From the NCBI GenBank assembly GCA_009377695.1, contig WHTP01000052.1, positions 1 to 38,157 of the forward strand: 38,157 nucleotides of DNA, read 5' to 3'. Both the position numbers and the translations under genes were made by a program. A model generated the notes under the pieces. That model was not told where the DNA came from. It did not search any database and saw only the letters and a list, made by a program, of their open reading frames with translations. This DNA is from Hyphomicrobiales bacterium (GTDB taxonomy: Bacteria > Pseudomonadota > Alphaproteobacteria > Rhizobiales > Xanthobacteraceae). This document shows positions 15,734-23,971 of this stretch, in pieces. The first letter of the stretch is position 1. The number at the start of each line of letters is the position of its first letter.

Positions 15734-17001
15734 TTCTTGCTGTTCGGGCGGCCGAGCAGGCTCGCCATCTCCTGTTCGAGGCTGTCGTAAACGGATCGCT
15801 GTGGCTTCGCTGCCGCACTTCGCGACGGCGCCTGCTGATGCGCGGAGGCACCATCGTCGGAATGAGGGGCGGCATCGGTGGCGGGTTCCGGCATGGATTC
15901 CGGCATAGGTTCGGGCATGGGTTCGGGCGCTGCCGGGGCGGTCATCGCCGGCCTTGGTGCGGCCTCAGGGGCGCGCGGTTCGACCGGCTTCGGCCGGCGC
16001 AGGGCCGCTTCCAGTCGATGCGCCATCTCGGCGAGGTTCTGATCGTGCTGCTCGGCGGGTTCGCCCATCGGGGGAGGCGGCGGCGGCGCGACCGCGCGAG
16101 GCCGCTCCGGTTGCGGCGTGCGCGCGCGCGGGATGTCGCGATCGCGTGAGACGTTGCGTTCGCGTGAGGCGTCGCGTTCGCGGGGGATGTCGCGTTCGCG
16201 GGGGATGTCGCGTTCGCGCGGGGGCGGCCGCAGCTTCGGTGGCGGAGGCGGTTCGGGCTGGACGCGCGCGAGTTCGGCGGCCAGTCCTACGAGCGGATCG
16301 GCCGTGCGCGGCTCCGGTCGAACGTCCGTGCGAGGCTCCCCGCGGATCTCAGATAAACGTGGCTCGGCACGCATGTCCTCGCGCGGCTCGGCACGCATGT
16401 CCGCGCGCGGTTCGGCGCGCATGTCCGCACGCGGCTCGGCACGCATCTCTGAACGAGGCTCGGGGCGCATGTCGGCGCGCGGCTCGGGGCGCACTTCGGG
16501 GCGGCGCGGCGGGAGTGGCAGCGGCGGCGGTTCCGGCTCGTTCCATTGCATCGATTCGTCGACCGCCGGCTGACGCGGCGGTCGCGCAGGGGTGGGCGTG
16601 GGCTCGGGTTGCAGCGGCCACATGTTGGTTTCGCCGAGCGGGACCGGGCGCGGAAGCGCATCGGTCGGTGCGGCCTGCGGCCGTTGTGCGCCTGCGTCAC
16701 GTCCGGCGGCTGCGGCACGCACGATATTGGCTTCGACCACGACGTCGCTCGGGCCGCCAATCATCAGAAGATGCTCGACATTGTCGCGACGGATCAGGAT
16801 CAGCCGGCGCCGGCCGTCGACCGCGGCGGCATCGATCACCGCGAGGCGAGGCTGGCGGCCGCGCGAGGACGATGTCCCAAGGCGCTCGCCGCCGAAGCGG
16901 CGCACGAGAAAGGCGGTCCCGCCGATCAGCGCGAGCACGATGACAAATGCGAAGAAGAAGCGCACCGGGAGCGACGTGTCCGCGCCAAATAGGAAATCCA
17001 T
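15730..17001 (-). CDS. fliO: Flagellar biosynthetic protein FliO with long repetitive C-terminal tail
   Basis: 423 residues, whereas ordinary FliO is about 100-150. The N-terminal part is FliO-like: membrane segment at about 13-36 (VRFFFAFVIVLALIGGTAFL), then a small cytoplasmic domain (PRLAVIDAAAVDGRRRLILI, VEHLLMIGGPSDVVVE). From about residue 100 the chain is low-complexity: about eight copies of R(A/P)EPR(A/S)(D/E)M at about 166-233, RERDIP-type copies at about 259-293, Pro-rich stretches and a final conserved-looking helix (SVYDSLEQEMASLLGRP). ATG 17001 sits four bases after GGGAGG; ATG 17004 or GTG 17013 are less well spaced. FliO helps assemble the FliP-FliR core. Confidence 0.88.
   Translation of the reverse strand: MDFLFGADTSLPVRFFFAFVIVLALIGGTAFLVRRFGGERLGTSSSRGRQPRLAVIDAAAVDGRRRLILIRRDNVEHLLMIGGPSDVVVEANIVRAAAAGRDAGAQRPQAAPTDALPRPVPLGETNMWPLQPEPTPTPARPPRQPAVDESMQWNEPEPPPLPLPPRRPEVRPEPRADMRPEPRSEMRAEPRADMRAEPRADMRAEPREDMRAEPRLSEIRGEPRTDVRPEPRTADPLVGLAAELARVQPEPPPPPKLRPPPRERDIPRERDIPRERDASRERNVSRDRDIPRARTPQPERPRAVAPPPPPPMGEPAEQHDQNLAEMAHRLEAALRRPKPVEPRAPEAAPRPAMTAPAAPEPMPEPMPESMPEPATDAAPHSDDGASAHQQAPSRSAAAKPQRSVYDSLEQEMASLLGRPNSKN
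16125..16505. repeat. Degenerate tandem repeats inside fliO
   Basis: Two tracts are present. At about 16313-16505 a 24-base unit encodes R(A/P)EPRADM-type octapeptides, about eight copies. At about 16125-16221 an 18-base unit (CGCGTTCGCGGGGGATGT and variants) encodes RERDIP-type hexapeptides, about five copies. Both keep the reading frame because unit length is a multiple of three, and copy number may vary between strains. Confidence 0.8.
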
Positions 17002-17077
17002 CATACCTCCCACGGGGACGGTGTCCCGAGTGAATCCGAATAGTTAACGCGGACGGCAATATCTGCCGCCGTCAACC

Positions 17078-17092
17078 CTAACAGAACGTTAA
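17078..17092 (-). promoter_or_regulatory. CtrA-like box upstream of fliO
   Basis: On the minus strand it reads TTAA-N7-TTAG, one mismatch from the CtrA core, with TTAAC at the upstream side. It lies about 75-90 bases before the fliO start, a fitting place for control of fliO-fliP. A further isolated TTAAC lies at 17044-17048. Confidence 0.45.
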
Positions 17093-17179
17093 CGGGCTAG
17101 ATGAGTTCGCCCCCTCCGTCCACCTCAGGAAAATCTATGCCATGGTAAACGGCGGTTTGAAGGCAAGAGCATACCTATT

Positions 17180-17194
17180 TTAACGGTGCATTAA
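17180..17194 (+). promoter_or_regulatory. Full CtrA-like box upstream of flgB
   Basis: TTAAC at 17180-17184, six bases, then TTAAC at 17191-17195: both half-sites of the full CtrA consensus are perfect. It lies about 70 bases before flgB, first gene of the flgBC-fliEQR-flhB set. A small inverted repeat (AGGCAG/CTGCCT, 17200-17218) follows. Control by CtrA is inferred from motif and from the cckA gene in the same region. Confidence 0.65.
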
Positions 17195-17262
17195 CCATAA
17201 GGCAGGCAAAGTCTGCCTACCGCTTCCCATTGAGGAGGAGCCGGTAACCCCGGTGGCCGGCC

Positions 17263-17658
17263 ATGGCGATTTCCGAGATTCCTCTATTCACGATGTTACG
17301 CACCCGGATGCACTGGCATCAGGAGCGTCAGCGCGTGCTTGCCGAGAACGTGGCCAACGCCGATACGCCACGATTCCAGCCGCGGGACCTCGCGCCGCCG
17401 AGCTTCGATCGCGGCCGGATGGCCGGGCAGGAACTCAGCCTGGCGCGCACCAGCCCGGCGCATCTTGCGGGCGCGAGCGGCGGCACCCGGTTCCAGCTTG
17501 ATCGCAACGGCGGCTTCGAGGCGCGCCCGTCCGGCAACGCCGTCAGCCTCGAGGACGAGATGATGAAGGTCGCCACCAACCAGATGGACTACCAGGCGGC
17601 GACCTCGCTCTACGCGCGCGGGCTCGGAATGCTGAAGACCGCCATCGGCCGCCGCTGA
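17263..17658 (+). CDS. flgB: Flagellar basal body rod protein FlgB
   Basis: 131 residues, normal for FlgB, a proximal rod part in the periplasm. Typical patterns are FTMLRTRMHWHQERQRVLAE, NVANADTPRFQPRDL (rod-protein N-terminal signature) and MMKVATNQMDYQAATSLYAR near the C-terminus. ATG 17263 is the only in-frame start after the stop at 17245. The good ribosome site GAGGAGGAG (about 17232-17240) is 22 bases away, but GCCGG (17240-17244) and CCGGC (17257-17261) could pair and bring it close to the start. Confidence 0.95.
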   Translation: MAISEIPLFTMLRTRMHWHQERQRVLAENVANADTPRFQPRDLAPPSFDRGRMAGQELSLARTSPAHLAGASGGTRFQLDRNGGFEARPSGNAVSLEDEMMKVATNQMDYQAATSLYARGLGMLKTAIGRR

Positions 17659-17689
17659 GGGCGGACGTGGCGGCAGCAGGTGAGGGACC

Positions 17690-18100
17690 ATGGACTTCCT
17701 GAAATCGATCTCGATCGCCGCGTCCGGGCTTCGCGCCCAGGCCGGCCGCATGCGCATCATCTCCGAGAACATCGCCAATGCGGATTCGACCGCACAGGCG
17801 CCCGGTAGCGATCCCTATCGCCGCAAAGTCCCGACCTTCCGCTCCGAGGTCGACCGCGCGCTCGACGCCCGCGTGGTCGCGATGGGACGCGTGCGTAACG
17901 ATCCGTCCGACTTCCGGCTGAAATACGAACCGGGACATCCATCCGCCGATGCCAACGGTAATGTCCGCTATCCTAACGTCAACGCGATGGTCGAGATGAC
18001 CGACATGCGCGAGGCGCAGCGTTCCTACGAGGCCAACATCAACGTCATCGGCGCGACCCGCCGAATGATCCAGCGCACGCTCGAAATCCTGAAAGCCTGA
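17690..18100 (+). CDS. flgC: Flagellar basal body rod protein FlgC
   Basis: 136 residues. FlgC is a proximal rod protein, exported by the flagellar type III apparatus. MDFLKSISIAASGLRAQAGR and IISENIANADSTA form the rod signature; the C-terminal NAMVEMTDMREAQRSYEANI is also typical. It follows flgB by 31 bases and precedes fliE by 14, clearly one operon. Confidence 0.96.
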   Translation: MDFLKSISIAASGLRAQAGRMRIISENIANADSTAQAPGSDPYRRKVPTFRSEVDRALDARVVAMGRVRNDPSDFRLKYEPGHPSADANGNVRYPNVNAMVEMTDMREAQRSYEANINVIGATRRMIQRTLEILKA

Positions 18101-18114
18101 CGAGGCCAAAAATC

Positions 18115-18432
18115 ATGACGACGCCTTCCATTGCCGCCGGTGCCTACGCCAACCTCGCGCGCCTCGCCAACCCATCCGCCAATGTCGGACAAGCGGTCGG
18201 CGGATCAAACGGCGGCCAGAGTTTTGGCGAATTGCTCCACAGCGCCGTCGGCAGCGTCGTCGAGGCCGGCCGCAACGCCGACACGCAGGCGCAGGCGATG
18301 GCGGCTGGAAAGGCCAATGTCGTCGATGTCGTCACCGCGGTCGCCGAGACCGAGGTCGCGGTCGAGGCAATGGTCGCGGTGCGCGACAAGATCATCTCCG
18401 CTTACGAAGAAATCATGCGCATGCCGATCTGA
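18115..18432 (+). CDS. fliE: Flagellar hook-basal body complex protein FliE
   Basis: 105 residues. FliE links the MS ring or export gate to the rod. The family pattern is in the second half: SFGELLHSAVGSVVEAGRNA, NVVDVVTAVAETEVAVEAMV and VRDKIISAYEEIMRMPI at the end. The start follows flgC closely. Downstream a 266-base gap with a palindromic repeat separates it from fliQ. Confidence 0.95.
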   Translation: MTTPSIAAGAYANLARLANPSANVGQAVGGSNGGQSFGELLHSAVGSVVEAGRNADTQAQAMAAGKANVVDVVTAVAETEVAVEAMVAVRDKIISAYEEIMRMPI

Positions 18433-18483
18433 TGCATGTGTCGGTGACGTGGATGCACAGGCTTGCAGCGAACTCGGTGCGCT

Positions 18484-18598
18484 CCCTCCCCCTGAAAGGG
18501 GGAGGGTTGGGTGGGGGTCCATTTCCGGTCTTGATGAGCCCCACCCGATCGCAGTCGCACGGCCACTGCGATCGACCTCCCCCTTTCAGGGGGAGGTA
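18484..18598. repeat. Compound palindromic repeat, type 2 (between fliE and fliQ)
   Basis: The ends are inverted copies: CCTCCCCCTGAAAGGGGGAGG on the left and its complement-type copy at 18577-18597, each itself a palindrome. Inside, GGGTGGGG pairs with CCCCACCC, and GATCGCAGT...ACTGCGATC forms a hairpin. It occupies most of the 266-base gap fliE-fliQ. A related element lies inside cckA (22234-22304). Confidence 0.8.
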
Positions 18599-18698
18599 AG
18601 ACTCGCGGCGCCAGCGTCTACTCAACGGGACACATCAGCTTGCGATCGCACCTGACCTGCATCGCGATGCGTTTTAGTTAACGGGAAGGCGAACAAGC

Positions 18699-18968
18699 AT
18701 GTCCGGTGCGGAAGTTCTCGATGTGGCGCGCGACGCCCTGCTTACGCTTGTGCTGGTCGCAAGCCCGCTGATGCTGATCGGGCTGATCGTCGGCGTCGTG
18801 ATCTCGCTGTTCCAGGCGCTGACGCAGATCCAGGAAATGACGCTGGTGTTCGTACCGAAGATTCTTGCGATCTTCGTCGCGATGCTGGTCGCGCTGCCGT
18901 TCATGGCAGACCTGTTGCAAGGACAGATGGCCCGTATCGCGGCGCGCATCATCGCGATGGGATCGTGA
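18699..18968 (+). CDS. fliQ: Flagellar export apparatus protein FliQ
   Basis: 89 residues with two membrane segments (about 14-37 and 50-73). The signature is ASPLMLIGLIVGVVISLFQA and ALTQIQEMTLVFVPKILAIF. FliQ surrounds FliP in the export gate. The ribosome site GGGAAGG stands upstream, next to a single TTAAC half-site (18678-18682). Confidence 0.96.
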   Translation: MSGAEVLDVARDALLTLVLVASPLMLIGLIVGVVISLFQALTQIQEMTLVFVPKILAIFVAMLVALPFMADLLQGQMARIAARIIAMGS

Positions 18969-18990
18969 GTTCGTGCGCGATCACTCACGG

Positions 18991-19073
18991 CCCCATCCTT
19001 CGAGACGCGGCCACGCAGCCAAGTGTACCGCAGGCTGCGCCTGCTACGGCCGCTCCTCAGGAAGAGCGCGGGG
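18991..19073. repeat. Palindromic repeat element, type 1 (between fliQ and fliR)
   Basis: The left side has CCCCATCCTTCGAGACGCGG and the right side GGCCGCTCCTCAGGAAGAGC then GCGGGG, imperfect inverted copies around an inner GCAGCC...GGCTGC hairpin. It is the same family as 2831-2883 (catccttcgag / ctcagga core), but diverged. It fills the 121-base gap fliQ-fliR. Confidence 0.68.
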
Positions 19074-19089
19074 ACAGGCCAACCGCCGC

Positions 19090-19860
19090 ATGAAAATCGA
19101 CATCTCCTTCCTTCCCGCCTATGCCGCTGCCTTCATGCTGGTGTTCGCGCGCATCGGCACCATGGTGATGCTGCTGCCTGGGCTTGGCGAAATGAACGTG
19201 CCGCGCCGCGTGCGGCTGACGCTCGCGCTGGTGCTGACCGCGGTGCTGTTGCCGCTGCATCGCGCCGCCTATGACGTCGACCTCAAGGGCTTCGCCCCCG
19301 TGCTCACGATGCTGGGGCAGGAGATCTTCATCGGCGTGGTGCTCGGGATCACCGCGCGGCTGATGATTTCGGCGTTGCAGGTCGCGGGCTTCGTGATCGC
19401 GCAACAGCTCGGCCTCGGCTTCGTGACCGCAGTCGATCCGACCCAGAGCGGCCAGCAGGGCGTTCTCGTCGGGAATTTCCTCACCATCCTCGGCGTCACG
19501 CTGATCTTCGCGACCGACCTGCATCATCTTGTCATCGCCGCGCTCAACGAGAGCTACGTGCTGTTCCGGCCGGGCGAGCTTCCCCTCATCGGCGATGTCG
19601 CGGCGCTGACGACGCAGACCATCGCGCTCGCGTTCAAGATCGGCATCCAGCTGTCCGCGCCGTTCCTGATCTTCGGGCTCCTGTTCAATCTCGGGCTCGG
19701 CGTCCTCTCGCGGCTGATGCCGCAAATGCAGGTGTTCTTCATCGGCTTGCCGCTGTCGATCCTAATGGGCCTCCTGATCCTGTTCCTCGTGCTTGGCGCG
19801 TTGATGACGGTCTTCCTTGGCTCGATGGAAACCGTGCTGCGCCAGCTTGCGCCATCGTAA
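19090..19860 (+). CDS. fliR: Flagellar export apparatus protein FliR
   Basis: 256 residues, six membrane segments. FliR completes the FliP-FliQ-FliR export gate. Typical stretches are FARIGTMVMLLPGLGEMNVP, GQEIFIGVVLGITARLMISA and GLGFVTAVDPTQSGQQGVLV. ATG 19090 (MKIDISFLPAYAAAF) is chosen; a longer frame to 18865 would overlap fliQ and the repeat and does not look like FliR. flhB begins 21 bases after the stop. Confidence 0.96.
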   Translation: MKIDISFLPAYAAAFMLVFARIGTMVMLLPGLGEMNVPRRVRLTLALVLTAVLLPLHRAAYDVDLKGFAPVLTMLGQEIFIGVVLGITARLMISALQVAGFVIAQQLGLGFVTAVDPTQSGQQGVLVGNFLTILGVTLIFATDLHHLVIAALNESYVLFRPGELPLIGDVAALTTQTIALAFKIGIQLSAPFLIFGLLFNLGLGVLSRLMPQMQVFFIGLPLSILMGLLILFLVLGALMTVFLGSMETVLRQLAPS

Positions 19861-19881
19861 GTCGCATGATCGTGAGGTCGC

Positions 19882-20955
19882 ATGGCCGAAGGACAAGACG
19901 AACAGGATAAGTCCGAAGACCCGACGCAGAAGCGTCTCGACGACGCACTCAAGCGCGGCGACGTCGCCAAGAGCCAGGAGGTGAATACCTGGTTTGTGAT
20001 CGCGGCCGGCACGCTGGTCGTGATGGCGTTCGCCGGCTCGATGAGTCACAATCTCTCCGCCTCGATGCGCGGGCTGTTGGCCAATTCCTACGACATCAGG
20101 GTGGAGGGGCGGAGCTTCCTTCCGACCGTCCAGAAGATCGGCATCGAGGTCATCGCGGCCGTGGCCATCCCGCTGCTGTTGCTGATGCTGGCGGCGCTGG
20201 TCGGAAACATGATCCAGCACCGTCTGGTGTGGTCGGGAGAATCGCTCAAGCCGAAATTATCGAAGATCTCGCCGCTCGCGGGCCTCAAGCGCCTGTTCTC
20301 GAAGCAGGCGTTGATGAATTTCGCCAAAGGCCTCGCGAAGCTCGTGCTGCTCGGCGCTGTCATGGCCGCGTTGCTGTGGCCCGAGCGCACGCGGCTCGAC
20401 ATGCTGGTGACGCTCGATCCGGCCGCGATCCTGCCGATGACGCAGAGCCTGGCGCTGCAGCTCCTTGGCGCCGTTGTCGCGATCCTCGCCTTCGTCGCGG
20501 CGGCGGATTTCCTGTTCCAGTACCGGCAATGGTTCGAGCGCCAGAAGATGTCGTTCCGCGATCTGAAGCAGGAGTTCAAGGACACCGAAGGCGATCCCCA
20601 TGTGAAGGCAAAGATCCGTCAGATCCGCGAAGGCCGCATCCGCAAGCGCATGATGGCGGCGGTGCCGGAAGCTTCCGTCGTCATCACCAACCCGACCCAC
20701 TATGCGGTCGCCCTCAAATACGAGCGCGGGATGAACGCGCCGGTCTGCGTCGCCAAGGGCATGGATGCGATCGCGCTCAAGATCCGCGAGGTCGCCGAGG
20801 CGAACTCGGTGCCAATTGTCGAAAATCCGCCGCTCGCCCGCACGCTGCACGCCACCGTCGAGGTCGACGGCGAAATCCCCGCCGAACACTACCAGGCGGT
20901 CGCCGAGGTGATCGGCTATGTCATGCGGCTGAACCGCGGGGCCAAAGGCCGCTGA
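19882..20955 (+). CDS. flhB: Flagellar export apparatus switch protein FlhB
   Basis: 357 residues. FlhB sets the change of exported substrate from rod/hook to filament. The start DEQDKSEDPTQKRLDDALKR is typical. Four membrane segments lie between about 35 and 215. The cytoplasmic domain holds the self-cleavage site Asn270-Pro271-Thr272-His273 (VVITNPTHYAVALKY), intact. It is last in the flgB-flhB set and is followed 132 bases later by cckA on the same strand. Confidence 0.97.
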   Translation: MAEGQDEQDKSEDPTQKRLDDALKRGDVAKSQEVNTWFVIAAGTLVVMAFAGSMSHNLSASMRGLLANSYDIRVEGRSFLPTVQKIGIEVIAAVAIPLLLLMLAALVGNMIQHRLVWSGESLKPKLSKISPLAGLKRLFSKQALMNFAKGLAKLVLLGAVMAALLWPERTRLDMLVTLDPAAILPMTQSLALQLLGAVVAILAFVAAADFLFQYRQWFERQKMSFRDLKQEFKDTEGDPHVKAKIRQIREGRIRKRMMAAVPEASVVITNPTHYAVALKYERGMNAPVCVAKGMDAIALKIREVAEANSVPIVENPPLARTLHATVEVDGEIPAEHYQAVAEVIGYVMRLNRGAKGR

Positions 20956-20986
20956 GGCAAGCCTGCCCGACGCGCTGAGGCAAGCC
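20951..20986 (+). repeat. 13-base direct repeat at the flhB end
   Basis: GCTGAGGCAAGCC occurs at 20951-20963, containing the flhB stop codon, and again at 20974-20986. It is small and of unknown meaning, perhaps a replication-slip duplication. Confidence 0.5.
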
Positions 20987-21087
20987 CTGTCACGCAAGGA
21001 TTTGTCCGCCGCGGCCCGCTCTGAACGGACCGCCGGAAGTCAAAGATCGTCCTTCGGAGCCGCCGCGGAATCGGATAGACCGCAGTC

Positions 21088-23736
21088 ATGGCGCAGCAGC
21101 AAGCACGTGGCGATATCGCCCGGGCATCGGTCGACCGCACCCGCACCGGGCAGAACGGCGGCAGCATCGGCCTCGTGCTGTTGATCGCGATCGTGTTGGT
21201 CGGCGCCGGGGTGGGGCTCTTGTTGATCGGCCGCACCCGTGCCGAGCCCTATATCCTCGCTTTTTTGTCCGTGCTGGCGATGGCCGGGGTGTTCCTTCTG
21301 TTCGCGCTTGCGGCGGGCATGCTGCGTGTTCCAAGCAAGGATGCCGCCAGCCCCTTGATCAAGAGCCTGGTGGACGGTGCGGGCGAAGGGATCCTGGTGA
21401 CCGATCCCGCCGGCCGGGTCGTCTACGCCAATGCCGCCTATCTTCGACTGGTCGAAGCCACCAAAACCGACGACGTGCGGCCGGTCGAGCGGGTGTTTGT
21501 CGGCGATCCGGGCGTCTCGGAGGCGGTCTTCCGCCTGCTCAAGGCGGCGCGCGAGGGTCGACGTCTGCAGGAAGAGGTTCGGGTCGACAGCGTCCGCGGC
21601 GAGGTCGGGCGGTGGCTGCGCATGCGCGTGCGGCCGCTCGGCGAAGGCAAGCGCGAGGCGGCGCTGACGGTGTGGTCGATTGCGGACGTCACCCGCGAGC
21701 TCGAGCGGCAGGAAAACGTCTTCCAGGAACTGCAGCACGCTATCGACTATCTCGACCACGCGCCGGCCGGCTTCTTCTCGGTCGATGCCTCAGGCGGCAT
21801 CTCTTATCTCAATGCGACGCTGGCCGAATGGCTGGAGCAGGACCTCGCGGAGGTCGGTTCCGGCGGCTTGCGGTTGCGCGACATCATCGCAGGAGAGGGC
21901 GCAGCGCTCGTCACCACGCTGTCGGCGGCGCCCGGCGAGGTGAAGACCGAGCTGTTCGATATCGATCTCAAGACCAGGAGCGGCCGCACCGTCCCGGCGC
22001 GGCTCTATCACAAAGTCGCATTTGGCGCCGACGGGACCCCGGGCGCGTCTCGCACGCTGGTGATCAATCGTGCCGGTGACAACAGCAGCGATCCGTTGCG
22101 CGCCGCGGAGGTGCGTTTCATGCGCTTCTTCCAGAACACGCCGATGGCCATCGCGACCGTCGACAAGCAGGGCACGATCGTGCGCTCGAACGCATTGTTT
22201 GCACGGTTGTTCAATCCGGTGCTGTCCTCTCCCAACCCTCCCCCGCATAGCCCGTCGCAGACGGGCGTGAACGCCCTTTTGCCGGGGGAGGGTAAAGGAG
22301 GGGGCAGCGGCCGTTCGATCCTCGCCGTCGTCGCCGAGCGCGACCGCGCAGCGCTCGAAGCGGCGATCGGGCGCGCCGCCGACAAACAGGGCGAGATCGA
22401 TCCCGTCGATGCGGCGGTTGAAGGCACCGGCGATCGCTCGGCGCGCTTCTACGCCACGGCGGTGGGGGAGAAGGACCAGGAGGCCGCGATCGTCTACGCG
22501 ATCGAGACCACCGCGCAGAAGGATCTCGAGAACAAGTTCACCCAGGCTCAGAAGATGGAGCTCGTCGGCCAGCTCGCCGGCGGCATCGCGCACGATTTCA
22601 ACAACGTGCTCGGTGCCATCATGATGGCGTCGGACTTCCTGGTGAACGCCCACAAGCCGACCGACCCGTCATTCCAGGACATCATTCAGATCAGGCAGAA
22701 CGCCAACCGCGCCGCCGCCATGGTGCGCCACCTGCTCGCGTTCTCGCGCAAGCAGACGCTGCGGCCGCAGGTGCTCGACCTCGGCGAGGTGGTCTACGAC
22801 CTGACCATGCTGATGCGCCGCCTGATCGGCGAGCGGATCACGCTCAACGTGGTGCCGCAGCGCGACCTCTGGCCGGTGAAGGCCGACCTCGCCCAGTTCG
22901 AGCAGGTGCTGGTCAATCTCGTCGTCAACGCGCGCGACGCGATGTCCGAAGGCGGCAAGCTGACGTTGCGCACCGCCAATGTCGGCGCGGATCAGAGCAC
23001 GAAGCTCCAGTACAAGGGCATGCCGATCGGCGAATACGTGCTGGTCGAGGTCGAGGATACCGGCACCGGAATTCCGCCCGATATCATCGACAAGATCTTC
23101 GATCCGTTTTTCACCACCAAGGATGTGGGCAAGGGCACCGGGCTCGGCCTGTCGACGGTCTACGGCATCATCAAGCAGACCGGCGGCTTCGTCTATGCGG
23201 AGTCGCAGGTCGGTAAAGGGACGACCTTCCGCATCTTCATCCCGCGCTACATCCCGGGCGCCGACGACGTGCAGCCGCCGCAACTGCCTGAGACCACGGC
23301 GCCCGCGTTCGCCGGGGCGCTCTCCGCCGCCGAAGAGGCCAAGCGTGCCGCCGCCGACCTCACCGGACAGGGCGTCATCCTGCTGGTCGAGGACGAGGAA
23401 GGGCTGCGCGCGCTCAATGCCCGCGGGCTGACATCTCGCGGTTATACGGTCATTGAGGCCGGCAACGGCGTCGAGGCGATGGAGATGCTGGAACGGCAGG
23501 GCGGCAAGGTCGACCTGGTGGTGTCCGATGTGGTGATGCCGGAGATGGACGGGCCGACGTTGCTCAAGGAACTGCGCAAGAAAAATCCCGAGACCAAGAT
23601 CATCTTCGTGTCGGGCTACGCCGAGGACGCGTTCCAGAAGAGCCTGCCGGATCCCGACGACTACAATTTCCTGGCGAAGCCCTTCACGCTCAAGCAACTG
23701 GTCGCGAAGGTGAAGGAGACCATGGCGTCGGTGTGA
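21088..23736 (+). CDS. cckA: CckA-type hybrid sensor histidine kinase with receiver domain
   Basis: 882 residues. Two membrane segments (about 28-52 and 55-78) are followed by PAS-like domains (about 85-210, 220-320 and 330-460), a HisKA domain with phospho-accepting His502 ([16 protein letters not shown]), an ATPase domain ([44 protein letters not shown]) and a C-terminal receiver with Asp814 ([14 protein letters not shown]). This is the CckA order. CckA phosphorylates CtrA through ChpT and thereby controls cell cycle and flagellar genes; three CtrA-like boxes lie in this window. A Pro/Gly-rich insert at about 380-407 comes from a palindromic repeat. Confidence 0.93.
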   Translation: MAQQQARGDIARASVDRTRTGQNGGSIGLVLLIAIVLVGAGVGLLLIGRTRAEPYILAFLSVLAMAGVFLLFALAAGMLRVPSKDAASPLIKSLVDGAGEGILVTDPAGRVVYANAAYLRLVEATKTDDVRPVERVFVGDPGVSEAVFRLLKAAREGRRLQEEVRVDSVRGEVGRWLRMRVRPLGEGKREAALTVWSIADVTRELERQENVFQELQHAIDYLDHAPAGFFSVDASGGISYLNATLAEWLEQDLAEVGSGGLRLRDIIAGEGAALVTTLSAAPGEVKTELFDIDLKTRSGRTVPARLYHKVAFGADGTPGASRTLVINRAGDNSSDPLRAAEVRFMRFFQNTPMAIATVDKQGTIVRSNALFARLFNPVLSSPNPPPHSPSQTGVNALLPGEGKGGGSGRSILAVVAERDRAALEAAIGRAADKQGEIDPVDAAVEGTGDRSARFYATAVGEKDQEAAIVYAIETTAQKDLENKFTQAQKMELVGQLAGGIAHDFNNVLGAIMMASDFLVNAHKPTDPSFQDIIQIRQNANRAAAMVRHLLAFSRKQTLRPQVLDLGEVVYDLTMLMRRLIGERITLNVVPQRDLWPVKADLAQFEQVLVNLVVNARDAMSEGGKLTLRTANVGADQSTKLQYKGMPIGEYVLVEVEDTGTGIPPDIIDKIFDPFFTTKDVGKGTGLGLSTVYGIIKQTGGFVYAESQVGKGTTFRIFIPRYIPGADDVQPPQLPETTAPAFAGALSAAEEAKRAAADLTGQGVILLVEDEEGLRALNARGLTSRGYTVIEAGNGVEAMEMLERQGGKVDLVVSDVVMPEMDGPTLLKELRKKNPETKIIFVSGYAEDAFQKSLPDPDDYNFLAKPFTLKQLVAKVKETMASV
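22234..22304. repeat. Palindromic repeat inserted in frame within cckA
   Basis: AACCCTCCCCCG on the left and CCGGGGGAGGGT on the right are inverted ends. Between them GCCCGTC/GACGGGC-type and GGGCGTGAACGCCC hairpins are visible. The left end (CCCAACCCTCCCCC) is the reverse complement of GGGGGAGGGTTGGG in the fliE-fliQ element. It is translated as a Pro/Gly/Ser-rich segment ([20 protein letters not shown] then GEGKGGGSG) within the PAS region of CckA, and the frame is kept. Confidence 0.78.
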
Positions 23737-23873
23737 TCCTGGTGCCACGGTCGATGAAGGAGGGCACTATTCGTTCGCTGAACCGCTATGATGCGGCTGC
23801 CCAAGAGCGGCCGTGTATAAGGAGCGGTCGTGTAATGAAAGAGACAGTTGTCTCGATTCCGTTAGCCGTCGAA

Positions 23874-23933
23874 GAAGCGACATATCAGCAGCGAAGGTCA
23901 TTCTACCGCGGCTGCTTAGCTGATATGCTTCGC
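23874..23933. repeat. Imperfect inverted repeat before the aspartyl protease gene
   Basis: GAAGCGACATATCAGCAGC (23874-23892) pairs with GCTGCTTAGCTGATATGCTT then CGC (23911-23933), with small bulges and an 18-base loop. It lies 39 bases before the start at 23972, in the 235-base gap after cckA. It could be a cckA terminator hairpin without a T run, or an operator for the protease gene. Confidence 0.5.
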
Positions 23934-23971
23934 TCATCGTACCGCCCCCCCCGATCGCCGAGTCCGAAACA

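Noticed and set aside
15954-16943. Plus-strand Arg/Ala-rich frames opposite fliO
   Set aside because: They mirror the repeat tracts of fliO; the repeated RGSARMS-type peptides follow from the 24-base unit.
18433-18698. A small RNA gene in the fliE-fliQ gap
   Set aside because: The strong folding is explained by the compound palindromic repeat; no promoter or terminator typical of a small RNA is visible.
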